Positions 51,936 to 59,876 of a DNA stretch of 64,000 nucleotides are shown one piece after another. The position numbers and the translations under genes were made by a program. This DNA comes from Brenneria goodwinii (GTDB taxonomy: Bacteria; Pseudomonadota; Gammaproteobacteria; Enterobacterales; Enterobacteriaceae): NCBI RefSeq assembly GCF_002291445.1, contig NZ_CP014137.1, forward strand, positions 1,364,001 through 1,428,000, given 5' to 3'. The first letter of the stretch is position 1. Every line of letters begins with the position of its first letter. The notes under the pieces are model-generated. The model made no database searches and was not told where the DNA came from. It saw only the letters and a list, made by a program, of their open reading frames with translations.

Positions 51936-53153
51936 ATGGGCGCAGCATCGTTATTATCACGACTGGAAGAGAGCATCGAGCAGCACAGTGAAGAATATAT
52001 TACCGTTTCCAGGGATATCCACGCCCATCCGGAAACGGGGAATAACGAATACTATGCCAATAAGTTGCTTACCACCCTTCTGACGAAAAATCAGTTTCAG
52101 GTCACGTCGAACGTGGCGGGGCATGAAACGGCCTTCTATGCGCTGAAAGAGAGCGGCAAACCGGGGCCGACGATTGCCTTTCTGGCGGAATACGACGCGC
52201 TGATTGATATCGGTCATGCCTGCGGTCACAACATTATCGGGGTGACCAGCGTGGCGGCGGCGATCGCGCTCGGCGAGGTCATTAACGATACCGGCGGGCG
52301 CGTGGTGGTGTTAGGCACGCCGGCCGAAGAGGGCGGGCTGCGCGGCAAAGGCGGCCCGAACGGCAATGTAAAGGCGCGTTTTGTCGAACGCGGCTTGCTT
52401 GAAGATGTCGATGTCGCGCTGATGGTTCATCCGTCCGGTAAAACGCGCCTCACCGGACCTTCGCTGGCCAATAATCATCTCTATTTCCACTTTTACGGCA
52501 AGCCGTCCCACGCCGGCAGCTCTCCCGATAAAGGCGTGAACGCGCTGGATGCGCTGGTGCTGCTGTATAACGGCATCAGCGTGTTGCGTCAGCAGTTGCC
52601 GGACGGCGTGCGGGTGCATGGCATTATCACCAACGGCGGCCAGGCGCCGAACGTCATTCCTGAATATGCCTCGGCCCATTACTACATTCGCGCCAAAACC
52701 CGTGAGGAAGTGATTGCGCTGGAGCCGCGTATTCGCGCCATTGCCGACGGCGCGGCGTTGGCGACCGGCGCCACGGTGAAGATTGAACATCAGGTCGGGC
52801 CGCGTGATTTTCGCATCAACCACCGGCTGAATGCGCTGCTGTTGGAGGAATTTACCGCGGTGGGGGAAACCGTCGATCTCGCGGACAAGACGGGCATCGC
52901 GTCAACCGATGCCGGGGATATCAGCCACGCGGTGCCGACGGCGCATCCCACCATCAAAATCGGCCCGGACGACCTGGTCGGTCATACCGTGCCGTTTCGT
53001 GAAGCGGCCAACTCTCCGCTGGGCTACACGGCGCTGATCGCCGGGGCGAAAGTGCTGGCGCGCAGCGGGCTGCGTCTGTTGACGGACGCGCAACTGCTGC
53101 AGGAAGTCAAAGACGAATTCGCCGGTCGTCTCACGGTTACGGACGCCGCCTGA
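51936..53153 (+). CDS. M20-family amidohydrolase (AbgB-like)
   Basis: A 405-residue M20D enzyme. DIHAHPETGNNEYYANKLL, FLAEYDALIDIGHACGHNII (about residues 91-110) and LGTPAEEGGLRGKGGPNGN hold the metal ligands and catalytic glutamate pair; the dimerisation domain begins HFYGKPSHAGSSPDKGVNAL. The family cleaves N-acyl or p-aminobenzoyl amino acids. It lies 108 bp past the MetI-type gene and 44 bp before another importer, so it may act on cargo of both. Confidence 0.88.
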   Translation: MGAASLLSRLEESIEQHSEEYITVSRDIHAHPETGNNEYYANKLLTTLLTKNQFQVTSNVAGHETAFYALKESGKPGPTIAFLAEYDALIDIGHACGHNIIGVTSVAAAIALGEVINDTGGRVVVLGTPAEEGGLRGKGGPNGNVKARFVERGLLEDVDVALMVHPSGKTRLTGPSLANNHLYFHFYGKPSHAGSSPDKGVNALDALVLLYNGISVLRQQLPDGVRVHGIITNGGQAPNVIPEYASAHYYIRAKTREEVIALEPRIRAIADGAALATGATVKIEHQVGPRDFRINHRLNALLLEEFTAVGETVDLADKTGIASTDAGDISHAVPTAHPTIKIGPDDLVGHTVPFREAANSPLGYTALIAGAKVLARSGLRLLTDAQLLQEVKDEFAGRLTVTDAA

Positions 53154-53197
53154 ATCCGCACCTCATTACAATGATAAGATAAGGGAGTTTCCCATCA

Positions 53198-54763
53198 ATG
53201 AAGTGGTTTACTTTTCCCGCCGCCGCACTGTTGCTGGCGGCCAGTTTTCCCTGGGGATTAACGCAGGCTGAAACCGTCGATCGTGACGCCGTGCTGAATA
53301 TCGCTTATGGCAAAAGGCCGGGCACTCTCGATCCTTACCTGACCACCAATAGCGCCACCACGGATGTGGTGCGCCATATCTTCGAACAATTGTTCACCAT
53401 CAACGCCAAGTTCGAACCGGTGCCGGAACTGGTGGAAAGCTACACGCTCAGCGACGATCGTAAGGTTTACACCTTCGTGTTACGCGCAGGCATCCATTTT
53501 CATGACGGCCAACCGCTGACGGCGGATGACGTGGTGGCCTCGATGAATCGCTGGCTGGCGGTGTCGACGCAAGGCAAAGCCAACCTGCCGGGCGCGCAGT
53601 TCAGCAAGGTTGACGACCGTACCGTGCGGCTGACGGTGCAAACGCCGTCGCTGATTACGCTCAATGTACTGGCCGATTTGAAGAATCTGGCCGCCATCAT
53701 GCCCAAACGGCTGATCGACGCTGCGAACGCCAGTAAAAAGCCGGTCAGCGAACTGATCGGCACCGGTCCCTATAAGCTGGCGGAGTTCAAGCAGGGCGAA
53801 TATCTGCATCTCACCCGCTATGACGGCTACGTCTCGCGCAGCGAACCGGCGGACGGGCTGTCGGGGCAGAAAAAAGCGGATCTCAAGGATATCTGGTTCC
53901 GCTATATCACCGACGAATCCACCCGCCTGGCCGGCGCGTTGACCGGTGAATATGACGTTGTTTTCGACCTGCCGAAGGATAATATCGATGCGCTTAACAA
54001 CGCGCGCGATGTTGAGTTATACCGGCCGGCGGCGGGCGGTTCGCTGATTACCTATCTGTTTAACAAGAACCGCGGGCCGTTCGCCGATGTGAGGCTGCGT
54101 CAGGCGTTCAATCAGGCGCTGGACGTGCATCAGGCGCTGCTGGCGGGTTATAGCGATCCGCGCTTTTTCAAAGAAGATTCCTCGCTGGGTTTTCCCGAAC
54201 AGGTGGATTGGTACAGCGAAGCCGGCAAACCGTACTGGAACCAGCATAATCTCGACGACGCGCGCCGACTGGTCAAGGAGTCCGGCTATAACGGCGAAGA
54301 AGTGGTGATTATCGCCACCAAGGAGTACGCCGAACTGTATAACCTGGCGATTGTGGCGCAGCAGGTGTTGAAACAGATTGGCGTGAAATCCCGCCTTGAT
54401 GTCTATGACTGGGCCACGGTGCTGCAGCGACGTCAGGATCCGTCTACCTTCGATCTGTGCGCGCTGGAATTCTCCATGCGTCAGGTGCTGCATCAGTATC
54501 CTTTCCTCGATTCGCGCGCCAAATTTCCGGGCTTGACTAATAGCCCGGAAATTGACGACACGCTGGACGCCATCAAACAGGCGCCGTCGCTGAAAGCGGC
54601 CAGACTGCTGGTGGATAAACTGCATTTACAGACCTGGACTTATCTGCCGGTGATCGTGCTGGGGCGCACCACACCGGATGCGGTGGCGATAAAACAGCGT
54701 GTCCATGGCTATTACGACCTGATCGGGCCGGTATTATGGAATGTCAGCATCGCGGCGCAGTAA
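53198..54763 (+). CDS. Dipeptide-type ABC substrate-binding protein
   Basis: A 521-residue SBP_bac_5 protein. The signal peptide ends TQAETVD (about residue 25). Motifs include LNIAYGKRPGTLDPYLTTNS, KVYTFVLRAGIHFHDGQPL, LIGTGPYKLAEFKQGEYL and FNKNRGPFADVRLRQAFNQA. GGGAG lies before ATG 53198. It heads a complete split importer (DppABCDF order). Confidence 0.88.
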   Translation: MKWFTFPAAALLLAASFPWGLTQAETVDRDAVLNIAYGKRPGTLDPYLTTNSATTDVVRHIFEQLFTINAKFEPVPELVESYTLSDDRKVYTFVLRAGIHFHDGQPLTADDVVASMNRWLAVSTQGKANLPGAQFSKVDDRTVRLTVQTPSLITLNVLADLKNLAAIMPKRLIDAANASKKPVSELIGTGPYKLAEFKQGEYLHLTRYDGYVSRSEPADGLSGQKKADLKDIWFRYITDESTRLAGALTGEYDVVFDLPKDNIDALNNARDVELYRPAAGGSLITYLFNKNRGPFADVRLRQAFNQALDVHQALLAGYSDPRFFKEDSSLGFPEQVDWYSEAGKPYWNQHNLDDARRLVKESGYNGEEVVIIATKEYAELYNLAIVAQQVLKQIGVKSRLDVYDWATVLQRRQDPSTFDLCALEFSMRQVLHQYPFLDSRAKFPGLTNSPEIDDTLDAIKQAPSLKAARLLVDKLHLQTWTYLPVIVLGRTTPDAVAIKQRVHGYYDLIGPVLWNVSIAAQ

Positions 54764-54775
54764 ACGGGGAAGATA

Positions 54776-55732
54776 ATGGGTTGGTATATTTTCCATCGGC
54801 TGCTGGCGCTGTTGCCGGTACTGTTTGTGGTGGCGGTGGTGGTGTTTTGTCTGGTGCATCTGGCGCCGGGCGATCCGGCGCTGGTGATCCTGGGAAATGA
54901 CGCCAGTGCGGAGGACATCGCCGCGCTGCGTCAGCAAATGGGGCTGGATAAACCGCTGCTGGCGCAGTTTTTCACCTGGTTCGGCGCGGTGTTGCGCGGC
55001 GATCTCGGCCACTCTTTGTTGATGAATGCCAGCGTACTGTCGCTTTTTCTTCAGCATCTGCAACCCACGCTGGCGCTGGCGATTTATGCGCAAGGCATTG
55101 CGCTGCTCCTGGGGCTGGGCGGCGGGATTGTCAGCGCCTGGCGGCACGACCGGCTGTTGGATCGCCTGATCATGTGGCTGGCGACGCTGGGGATGTCCAT
55201 TCCCGGTTTTTTACTCGGCTTGTTTCTGATTTTCTTTTTCGCCGTGCAACTGCGCTGGTTTCCGGTGGTGGGGTATAGCTCCACCCGCGGCGATGCGTTG
55301 CTCAATCTGTGGTATTTAACGCTGCCCGCGCTGGCGCTGGGTTTTCGTATCGCGGCGCTGATTGCGCGCATGACGCGGGCGGTGATGCTGGATGTGCTGC
55401 AGGAAAACTTTATTAAAACCGCGCGCGCCAAAGGCGTGCCGGAACCGATCGTACTGTTGCGCCACACGTTGAAGAACGGGCTGTTGCCGGTGCTGACCAT
55501 CTGCGGCGAGTCGTTCGGCTCGCTGGTCACCGGCGCCATTGTGATTGAGAGCGTGTTCGGCATTCCGGGCGTCGGCTCGCTGGTGGTCGACGCCATCGAA
55601 CGGCGCGACTTCACGGTGATCCAGGGCGCGGTGCTGCTGATTACCGTCAGCTATGTGCTGATTAATCTGGCGGTCGATATTCTCAGCTATCTGCTCGATC
55701 CCCGCCTTTCCGTTACGGGGAAAGCGTCATGA
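54776..55732 (+). CDS. Dipeptide-type ABC transporter permease (DppB-like)
   Basis: A 318-residue permease. Start WYIFHRLLALLPVLFVVAVV with VHLAPGDPALVILGNDASAE, EAA loop IKTARAKGVPEPIVLLRHTL, C-terminal LSYLLDPRLSV. GGGGAAGAT precedes ATG 54776. Its stop overlaps the next start. Confidence 0.9.
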   Translation: MGWYIFHRLLALLPVLFVVAVVVFCLVHLAPGDPALVILGNDASAEDIAALRQQMGLDKPLLAQFFTWFGAVLRGDLGHSLLMNASVLSLFLQHLQPTLALAIYAQGIALLLGLGGGIVSAWRHDRLLDRLIMWLATLGMSIPGFLLGLFLIFFFAVQLRWFPVVGYSSTRGDALLNLWYLTLPALALGFRIAALIARMTRAVMLDVLQENFIKTARAKGVPEPIVLLRHTLKNGLLPVLTICGESFGSLVTGAIVIESVFGIPGVGSLVVDAIERRDFTVIQGAVLLITVSYVLINLAVDILSYLLDPRLSVTGKAS

Positions 55733-56592
55733 AAAAGTTTTTCAGCCAGCGGCAACTGGCAGCGGGGTGCGCGTTGCTAGGCATCATCGTGCTGTTCTCC
55801 CTGTTCGGAAGCTGGGCCAGCCCGTTCGACCCTTATTCCATCAGTCCGTTAACCCGCCTCAAGCCCCCCGATGCAGCCCACTGGTTCGGCAGCGATAACT
55901 TTGGCCGCGATCTCTTTGTGCGCGTGGCGCTGGCCGTGCGCATCTCGCTCTCCGTCGGCGTGGCGGTGGCGCTGGCGGCGGGCGTCATCGGCACGGCGAT
56001 TGGGTTGTTGTGCGCCTGGTATCGCTGGCTGGATCTAATCCTGATGCGCATTTGCGACGGGCTATTCGCGTTTCCCTCGCTGCTGCTGGCTATCGCCATC
56101 GTCGGTATCCTTGGACCGAATATCTCGAATGTGGTGCTGGCGTTGTCGCTGGTGTATGTCCCTTCCGTGGCGCGCGTTATCCGCGCCGCCGCACTGGTGA
56201 TCAAAGAAAAGAACTATATTGAGGCATTGCGCGCACAGGGCGCGACCGGCGCGCGCATTATCTGGCTGCACCTGCTGCCGAATGTCATTTCTCCTTTGAT
56301 TGTGCAGGTGAGCTGGATTTTCTCCGTCGCCATTCTCACCGAAGCGGCGTTGAGCTTTCTTGGCTCCGGCATTCCGGCGCCGATGCCCAGCCTGGGTAAC
56401 CTGCTGCTGGAAGGGAAAAAGGTGATTTTTACCGCCTGGTGGATGACCTTTTTCCCCGGCATCGCCATCGTATTGTTGATTCTGGCGCTGAATATCATCG
56501 GCGATGCGTTGCGCGACGGCGCCGATCGGGGACATAAACCGTTGACGCGCCGTCTGCTGCGCCAACTGAAAACCGAGGCATCAGGGCGATGA
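55729..56592 (+). CDS. Dipeptide-type ABC transporter permease (DppC-like)
   Basis: A 287-residue permease; AAHWFGSDNFGRDLFVRVAL is the DppC periplasmic motif, the EAA loop is IKEKNYIEALRAQGATGARI with HLLPNVIS, and the last helix ends NIIGDALRDGADRG. It overlaps both neighbours by four bases. Confidence 0.9.
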   Translation: MKKFFSQRQLAAGCALLGIIVLFSLFGSWASPFDPYSISPLTRLKPPDAAHWFGSDNFGRDLFVRVALAVRISLSVGVAVALAAGVIGTAIGLLCAWYRWLDLILMRICDGLFAFPSLLLAIAIVGILGPNISNVVLALSLVYVPSVARVIRAAALVIKEKNYIEALRAQGATGARIIWLHLLPNVISPLIVQVSWIFSVAILTEAALSFLGSGIPAPMPSLGNLLLEGKKVIFTAWWMTFFPGIAIVLLILALNIIGDALRDGADRGHKPLTRRLLRQLKTEASGR

Positions 56593-57593
56593 GCGAACAC
56601 GGTCAGCCGGCAACGTTACTTGCGGTTAATGACTTGCAGGTGAGATTCGCCAGCGAACAGGGCGTGGTCGCGCCGGTGCGCGGCGTCTCGTTCGAGGTGG
56701 GACAGCACGAAACGCTGGGCATCATCGGCGAGTCGGGCTGCGGCAAAAGCGTGACGGCTCAGGCGCTGATGGGACTGTTGCCGCCGCGCTACAGTCATGT
56801 CAGCGGCGAGATGACGTTTAACGGTCATGTGCTGCGCAACCTGTCGCCCGGCGAGTTGCAGCGCTGGCGCGGCAGCCAGTTGGCGATGATTTTCCAGGAT
56901 CCGCTATCCAGCCTGAACCCGGTTTTTAGCGTGGGTTTTCAAATCGAGGAGAGTCTGCGGCTGCACACGCCCCTAACGCATAAGCAGCGCCAGGCCGAGG
57001 TGCTCAGCTTGCTGCGTCAGGTCGGCATTGAAGACGCTTCGCGCTGTGCGGCGGCTTATCCTCATGAAATATCCGGCGGTATGCGCCAGCGCGTGATGAT
57101 TGCGATGGCGATAGCCAGCCGTCCCGCGTTGCTGATCGCCGACGAACCGACCACTGCGCTGGACGTCACCATTCAAGCGCAAATTCTGACTCTGCTAGAA
57201 AAAATCAAAGCGGATAGCGCAATGGGCATCATCCTGATTACCCACGACCTGTCGGTGGTGGCGCAGCTGTGTCAGCGGGTGCTGGTGATGTATCTCGGCG
57301 AGGTGGTGGAGGAAGCCGATGTCGTCACGCTATTTGACAATCCGCAGCATCCTTATACCCGCGCCCTGTTGCAGTCGGTGCCCCGGCTCGATCGCGCGCG
57401 CAAAACCGAGCTGCCGGAGATCCGCGGGACGGTGCCGGCGCTGTCTGCGGCGATAACCGGCTGCGGTTTCGCCGATCGCTGTCCTTATGCGCAGGCGCGC
57501 TGCCGGGAACAGCGTCCCGCCTTACGCGTCTTGTCGGAACGGCCGCAGCGAGTACGCTGCTGGCGCGCCGAAGAGATAGAGGAGCTGTTATGA
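56589..57593 (+). CDS. Dipeptide-type ABC transporter ATP-binding protein (DppD-like)
   Basis: 334 residues; Walker A GESGCGKSVTAQALMG near 50-65, IFQDPLSSLNPVFSVG, signature ISGGMRQRVMIAMAIASRP, Walker B LLIADEPTTALDVT and C-terminal CGFADRCPYAQARC. ATGA overlap with the permease. Confidence 0.92.
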   Translation: MSEHGQPATLLAVNDLQVRFASEQGVVAPVRGVSFEVGQHETLGIIGESGCGKSVTAQALMGLLPPRYSHVSGEMTFNGHVLRNLSPGELQRWRGSQLAMIFQDPLSSLNPVFSVGFQIEESLRLHTPLTHKQRQAEVLSLLRQVGIEDASRCAAAYPHEISGGMRQRVMIAMAIASRPALLIADEPTTALDVTIQAQILTLLEKIKADSAMGIILITHDLSVVAQLCQRVLVMYLGEVVEEADVVTLFDNPQHPYTRALLQSVPRLDRARKTELPEIRGTVPALSAAITGCGFADRCPYAQARCREQRPALRVLSERPQRVRCWRAEEIEELL

Positions 57594-58573
57594 ATACGCC
57601 GCTGCTAACAGTGCGACATCTGAGTAAAACCTTTCAGGCTAAAGGCTGGCGCGGTAAACGCTTTACCGCGGTGGAGGACGTCAGCTTTCATATTATGCCG
57701 GGCGAAACCTATGCGCTGGTGGGCGAGTCCGGCAGCGGCAAAAGCACCACCGGGCGCAGCCTGCTGGGGCTGACGACGGCGTCCGGCGGCGAGGTCACCT
57801 TCGACGGCCGATCTTTACTGACGTTTGGCAACCGGCAGTGGCGCGACGTGCGTAAAGATATCCAGATGATTTTTCAGGATCCGCTGTCGTCGCTCGACCC
57901 GAAACGTTCGGTCGGCTACAGCATCGAAGAGCCGCTGATTATTCATGGCGTGCGCGACGCCCGCTGGCGCAGGGAGCAGGTCGGGCAGATGTTATGTCGC
58001 GTCGGATTCACGGCGGCGGACGCGCAACGCTATCCGCATGAGTTTTCCGGCGGGCAGCGTCAGCGTATCGGCATCGCCCGCGCGCTGATCCTGGAGCCGA
58101 AGCTGATTATCTGCGATGAGCCGGTTTCGGCGCTGGATGTCTCCATCCAATCGCAGATCCTTAATTTGCTGATGCGGTTACAGCGCGAACAGGGGCTGGC
58201 GTATCTGTTTATCGCCCACGATCTCAGCGTGGTGCATCATATCGCCGACCGGGTCGGCGTGATGTCGCGCGGGGCGATCGTCGAGGAGGCCAGCGTGCCG
58301 GAGTTGTTCGCGCATCCCCAGCATCCCTATACGCGTTATCTGCTGCAGGCGATTCCGCCGGTTCATCCGCGCCTGAAAAGTCAGCCGCGCGCTATGCCGA
58401 TGGCCGCCCAGGCGTCGGGATGCGAGTTCCGCGACGGCAAGACCTGCCTGCGCCATGCGGATCAGTATTACTGGTTAACGGACACGCACCGGGTGCGCTG
58501 TAATACTCACGCAAAATCTAATGCGCAACGGCCGGCTAATCTTGGTGATTTAGGTTCGAACGGCGGGGGATAA
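57590..58573 (+). CDS. Dipeptide-type ABC transporter ATP-binding protein (DppF-like)
   Basis: 327 residues; Walker A GESGSGKSTTGRSLLG near 45-60, IFQDPLSSLDPKRSVG, signature FSGGQRQRIGIARAL, Walker B LIICDEPVSALDVS. The C-terminal cysteine motif of OppF-like proteins (CEFRDGKTCLRH) is present. It ends the nine-gene rightward run. A GC-rich dyad without a T-run follows. Confidence 0.92.
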   Translation: MNTPLLTVRHLSKTFQAKGWRGKRFTAVEDVSFHIMPGETYALVGESGSGKSTTGRSLLGLTTASGGEVTFDGRSLLTFGNRQWRDVRKDIQMIFQDPLSSLDPKRSVGYSIEEPLIIHGVRDARWRREQVGQMLCRVGFTAADAQRYPHEFSGGQRQRIGIARALILEPKLIICDEPVSALDVSIQSQILNLLMRLQREQGLAYLFIAHDLSVVHHIADRVGVMSRGAIVEEASVPELFAHPQHPYTRYLLQAIPPVHPRLKSQPRAMPMAAQASGCEFRDGKTCLRHADQYYWLTDTHRVRCNTHAKSNAQRPANLGDLGSNGGG

Positions 58574-58676
58574 GCGGGGGATGCGGTTTCCGTTGGAACG
58601 CCTTACCCCCGTGATTGCCCCAGATCTCTCGCAGTTTATGCCCTCACTCTATTACCGTTGCCGCGACATAAAAAGC

Positions 58677-59336
58677 TCAGTCAATCTGGGCGATTTCCGC
58701 GGCGGCGTTATCAATGATACCGATGATCTTCTTCAGCGTTTCTTCATTGGTATCCTCGTGGTTCACCTTGAGGTCCAACACTGATTTGATGTTATCCAAT
58801 GCCCGTTTCATCTCCGGATGTTGACGCAGCGCCATGCCGGCGATGCGTGCCTTGATGCGTTCAAGGATCTGCTGTAGTTCCTCTTTACGCTGCTCAAGAT
58901 ACTGGCGGCCTTCGTCGGTGATGTCGAATTTTTTCCTGCCGTTAAGTTCGTCCGTAATGGCGATCAGGTTCTGCTCCTGCAGAAAATCGAGCGTCGGGTA
59001 GAGCACGCCGGGGCTGGGGGCGTAATGGTTTTCTGTCAGGGATTCGATCGCTTTGATCAATTCATAACCGTGGCTGGGATTTTGCGCCAGTAGATCCAAC
59101 GCCACCAAACGCAGTTCGCCGTGGGCAAAGAGGCGCTGGCGGCGATGCATTGCGCCATGTCCTTCTTCACCGTGGCCGTGTCCGCGCCGGCCATGACCGC
59201 GGCCCTGTTCATGACCGCGTTCTGTTTTCTGTTCCCTGCCTTCTGCGCGATCGCGTTTTTTGCCTTCTTCCCGGTGTCCCCGGCCCCTCATTTCCTCATT
59301 TTGACCTTGTCCGTCACGATAGTGATGTTTACGCAT
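58677..59336 (-). CDS. yqjI: PadR-family regulator YqjI
   Basis: 219 residues. The first 65 are His/Gly/Glu/Arg-rich (RGHGRRGHGHGEEGHGAMHR), matching the metal-binding N terminus of E. coli YqjI, a nickel/iron-responsive repressor of the siderophore-reductase gene yqjH. Then comes the PadR winged helix: LRLVALDLLAQNPSHGYELI, then GVLYPTLDFLQEQNLI and GRKKFDITDEGRQYLEQ, followed by a coiled-coil dimerisation tail. yqjH itself is not next door. Shine-Dalgarno AAGAGGA precedes the ATG. A strong operator/promoter lies just upstream, so it probably represses itself. Confidence 0.9.
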   Translation of the reverse strand: MRKHHYRDGQGQNEEMRGRGHREEGKKRDRAEGREQKTERGHEQGRGHGRRGHGHGEEGHGAMHRRQRLFAHGELRLVALDLLAQNPSHGYELIKAIESLTENHYAPSPGVLYPTLDFLQEQNLIAITDELNGRKKFDITDEGRQYLEQRKEELQQILERIKARIAGMALRQHPEMKRALDNIKSVLDLKVNHEDTNEETLKKIIGIIDNAAAEIAQID

Positions 59337-59352
59337 AGTTATTTCCTCTTGT

Positions 59353-59395
59353 TTTAGATATATCTATTTATATCTAAATTGACATTCATGTCAAT
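59353..59395 (-). promoter_or_regulatory. yqjI promoter with overlapping operator
   Basis: Read leftward, TTGACA (59395-59390 region) is followed after 16 nt by TATAAA, a near-consensus sigma-70 promoter. A perfect 10-bp inverted repeat TTTAGATATA-n6-TATATCTAAA (59353-59378) covers the -10 element and lies 17 bp from the start codon, and a second dyad ATTGACAT-tc-ATGTCAAT (59378-59395) overlaps the -35. The arrangement suits autorepression by the metal-sensing PadR protein. Confidence 0.7.
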
Positions 59396-59396
59396 G

Positions 59397-59684
59397 CGTC
59401 CGGGAGAAAAAATGAAGGATTTAGTCATAGGTTATTATAATAAAAGTATTTTTATTGCATGGTATTTTCGAAAAACATCAGAAAAATTTAGAGGCGAGTA
59501 CCTAATTAGATAGGGTTGATGTGTGATGGTGCATCCCGGTTAGAGCCGGGGCATGGGCGCGGGTTCTGATGTGGCTCGGTGGTTATTTCAGCGCGGGTAT
59601 TCTGGTTTTCTTGATAAAAATCAACTAAAAGCCGCTGATTTTTATTGTAAGGGAAATAATTATCACTCTGGTTATTATTGACTA
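59397..59684. other. Intergenic stretch where yqjH would lie; 33-codon ORF and a weak Fur-like site
   Basis: No yqjH is present. A 33-codon ORF at 59412-59513 (GGGAG 5 nt upstream; starts MKDLVIGYYNKSIFIAWYF) lies divergently from yqjI. A weak Fur-like site GGGAAATAATTATCA is at 59651-59665 (11 of 14). The rest is AT-rich without signature. Confidence 0.35.
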
Positions 59685-59711
59685 TAAAGCATTCCTAATC
59701 GATGCCGATAT
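59685..59711 (+). promoter_or_regulatory. Sigma-28 (FliA) promoter of the chemoreceptor
   Basis: TAAAGCAT, exactly 11 nt, then GCCGATAT, against the consensus TAAAGTTT-n11-GCCGATAA: 13 of 16 positions with correct spacing. It lies 166 bp upstream of the chemoreceptor start, as expected for flagellar class III genes. Confidence 0.75.
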
Positions 59712-59876
59712 CATTCCATGACATGTCATCAATCGTGATGTTCGAGAATACCCCGACAGGCTAGGCCGGAGAGGGTAATCACGGCACCTGGACTCCCCTC
59801 ATTTCGCGCGGGAAGCGCTGTGCGCGCTATGCGGCGGATAGCCTGATTTATGTGCAACACATCAAAGAGAAATACA

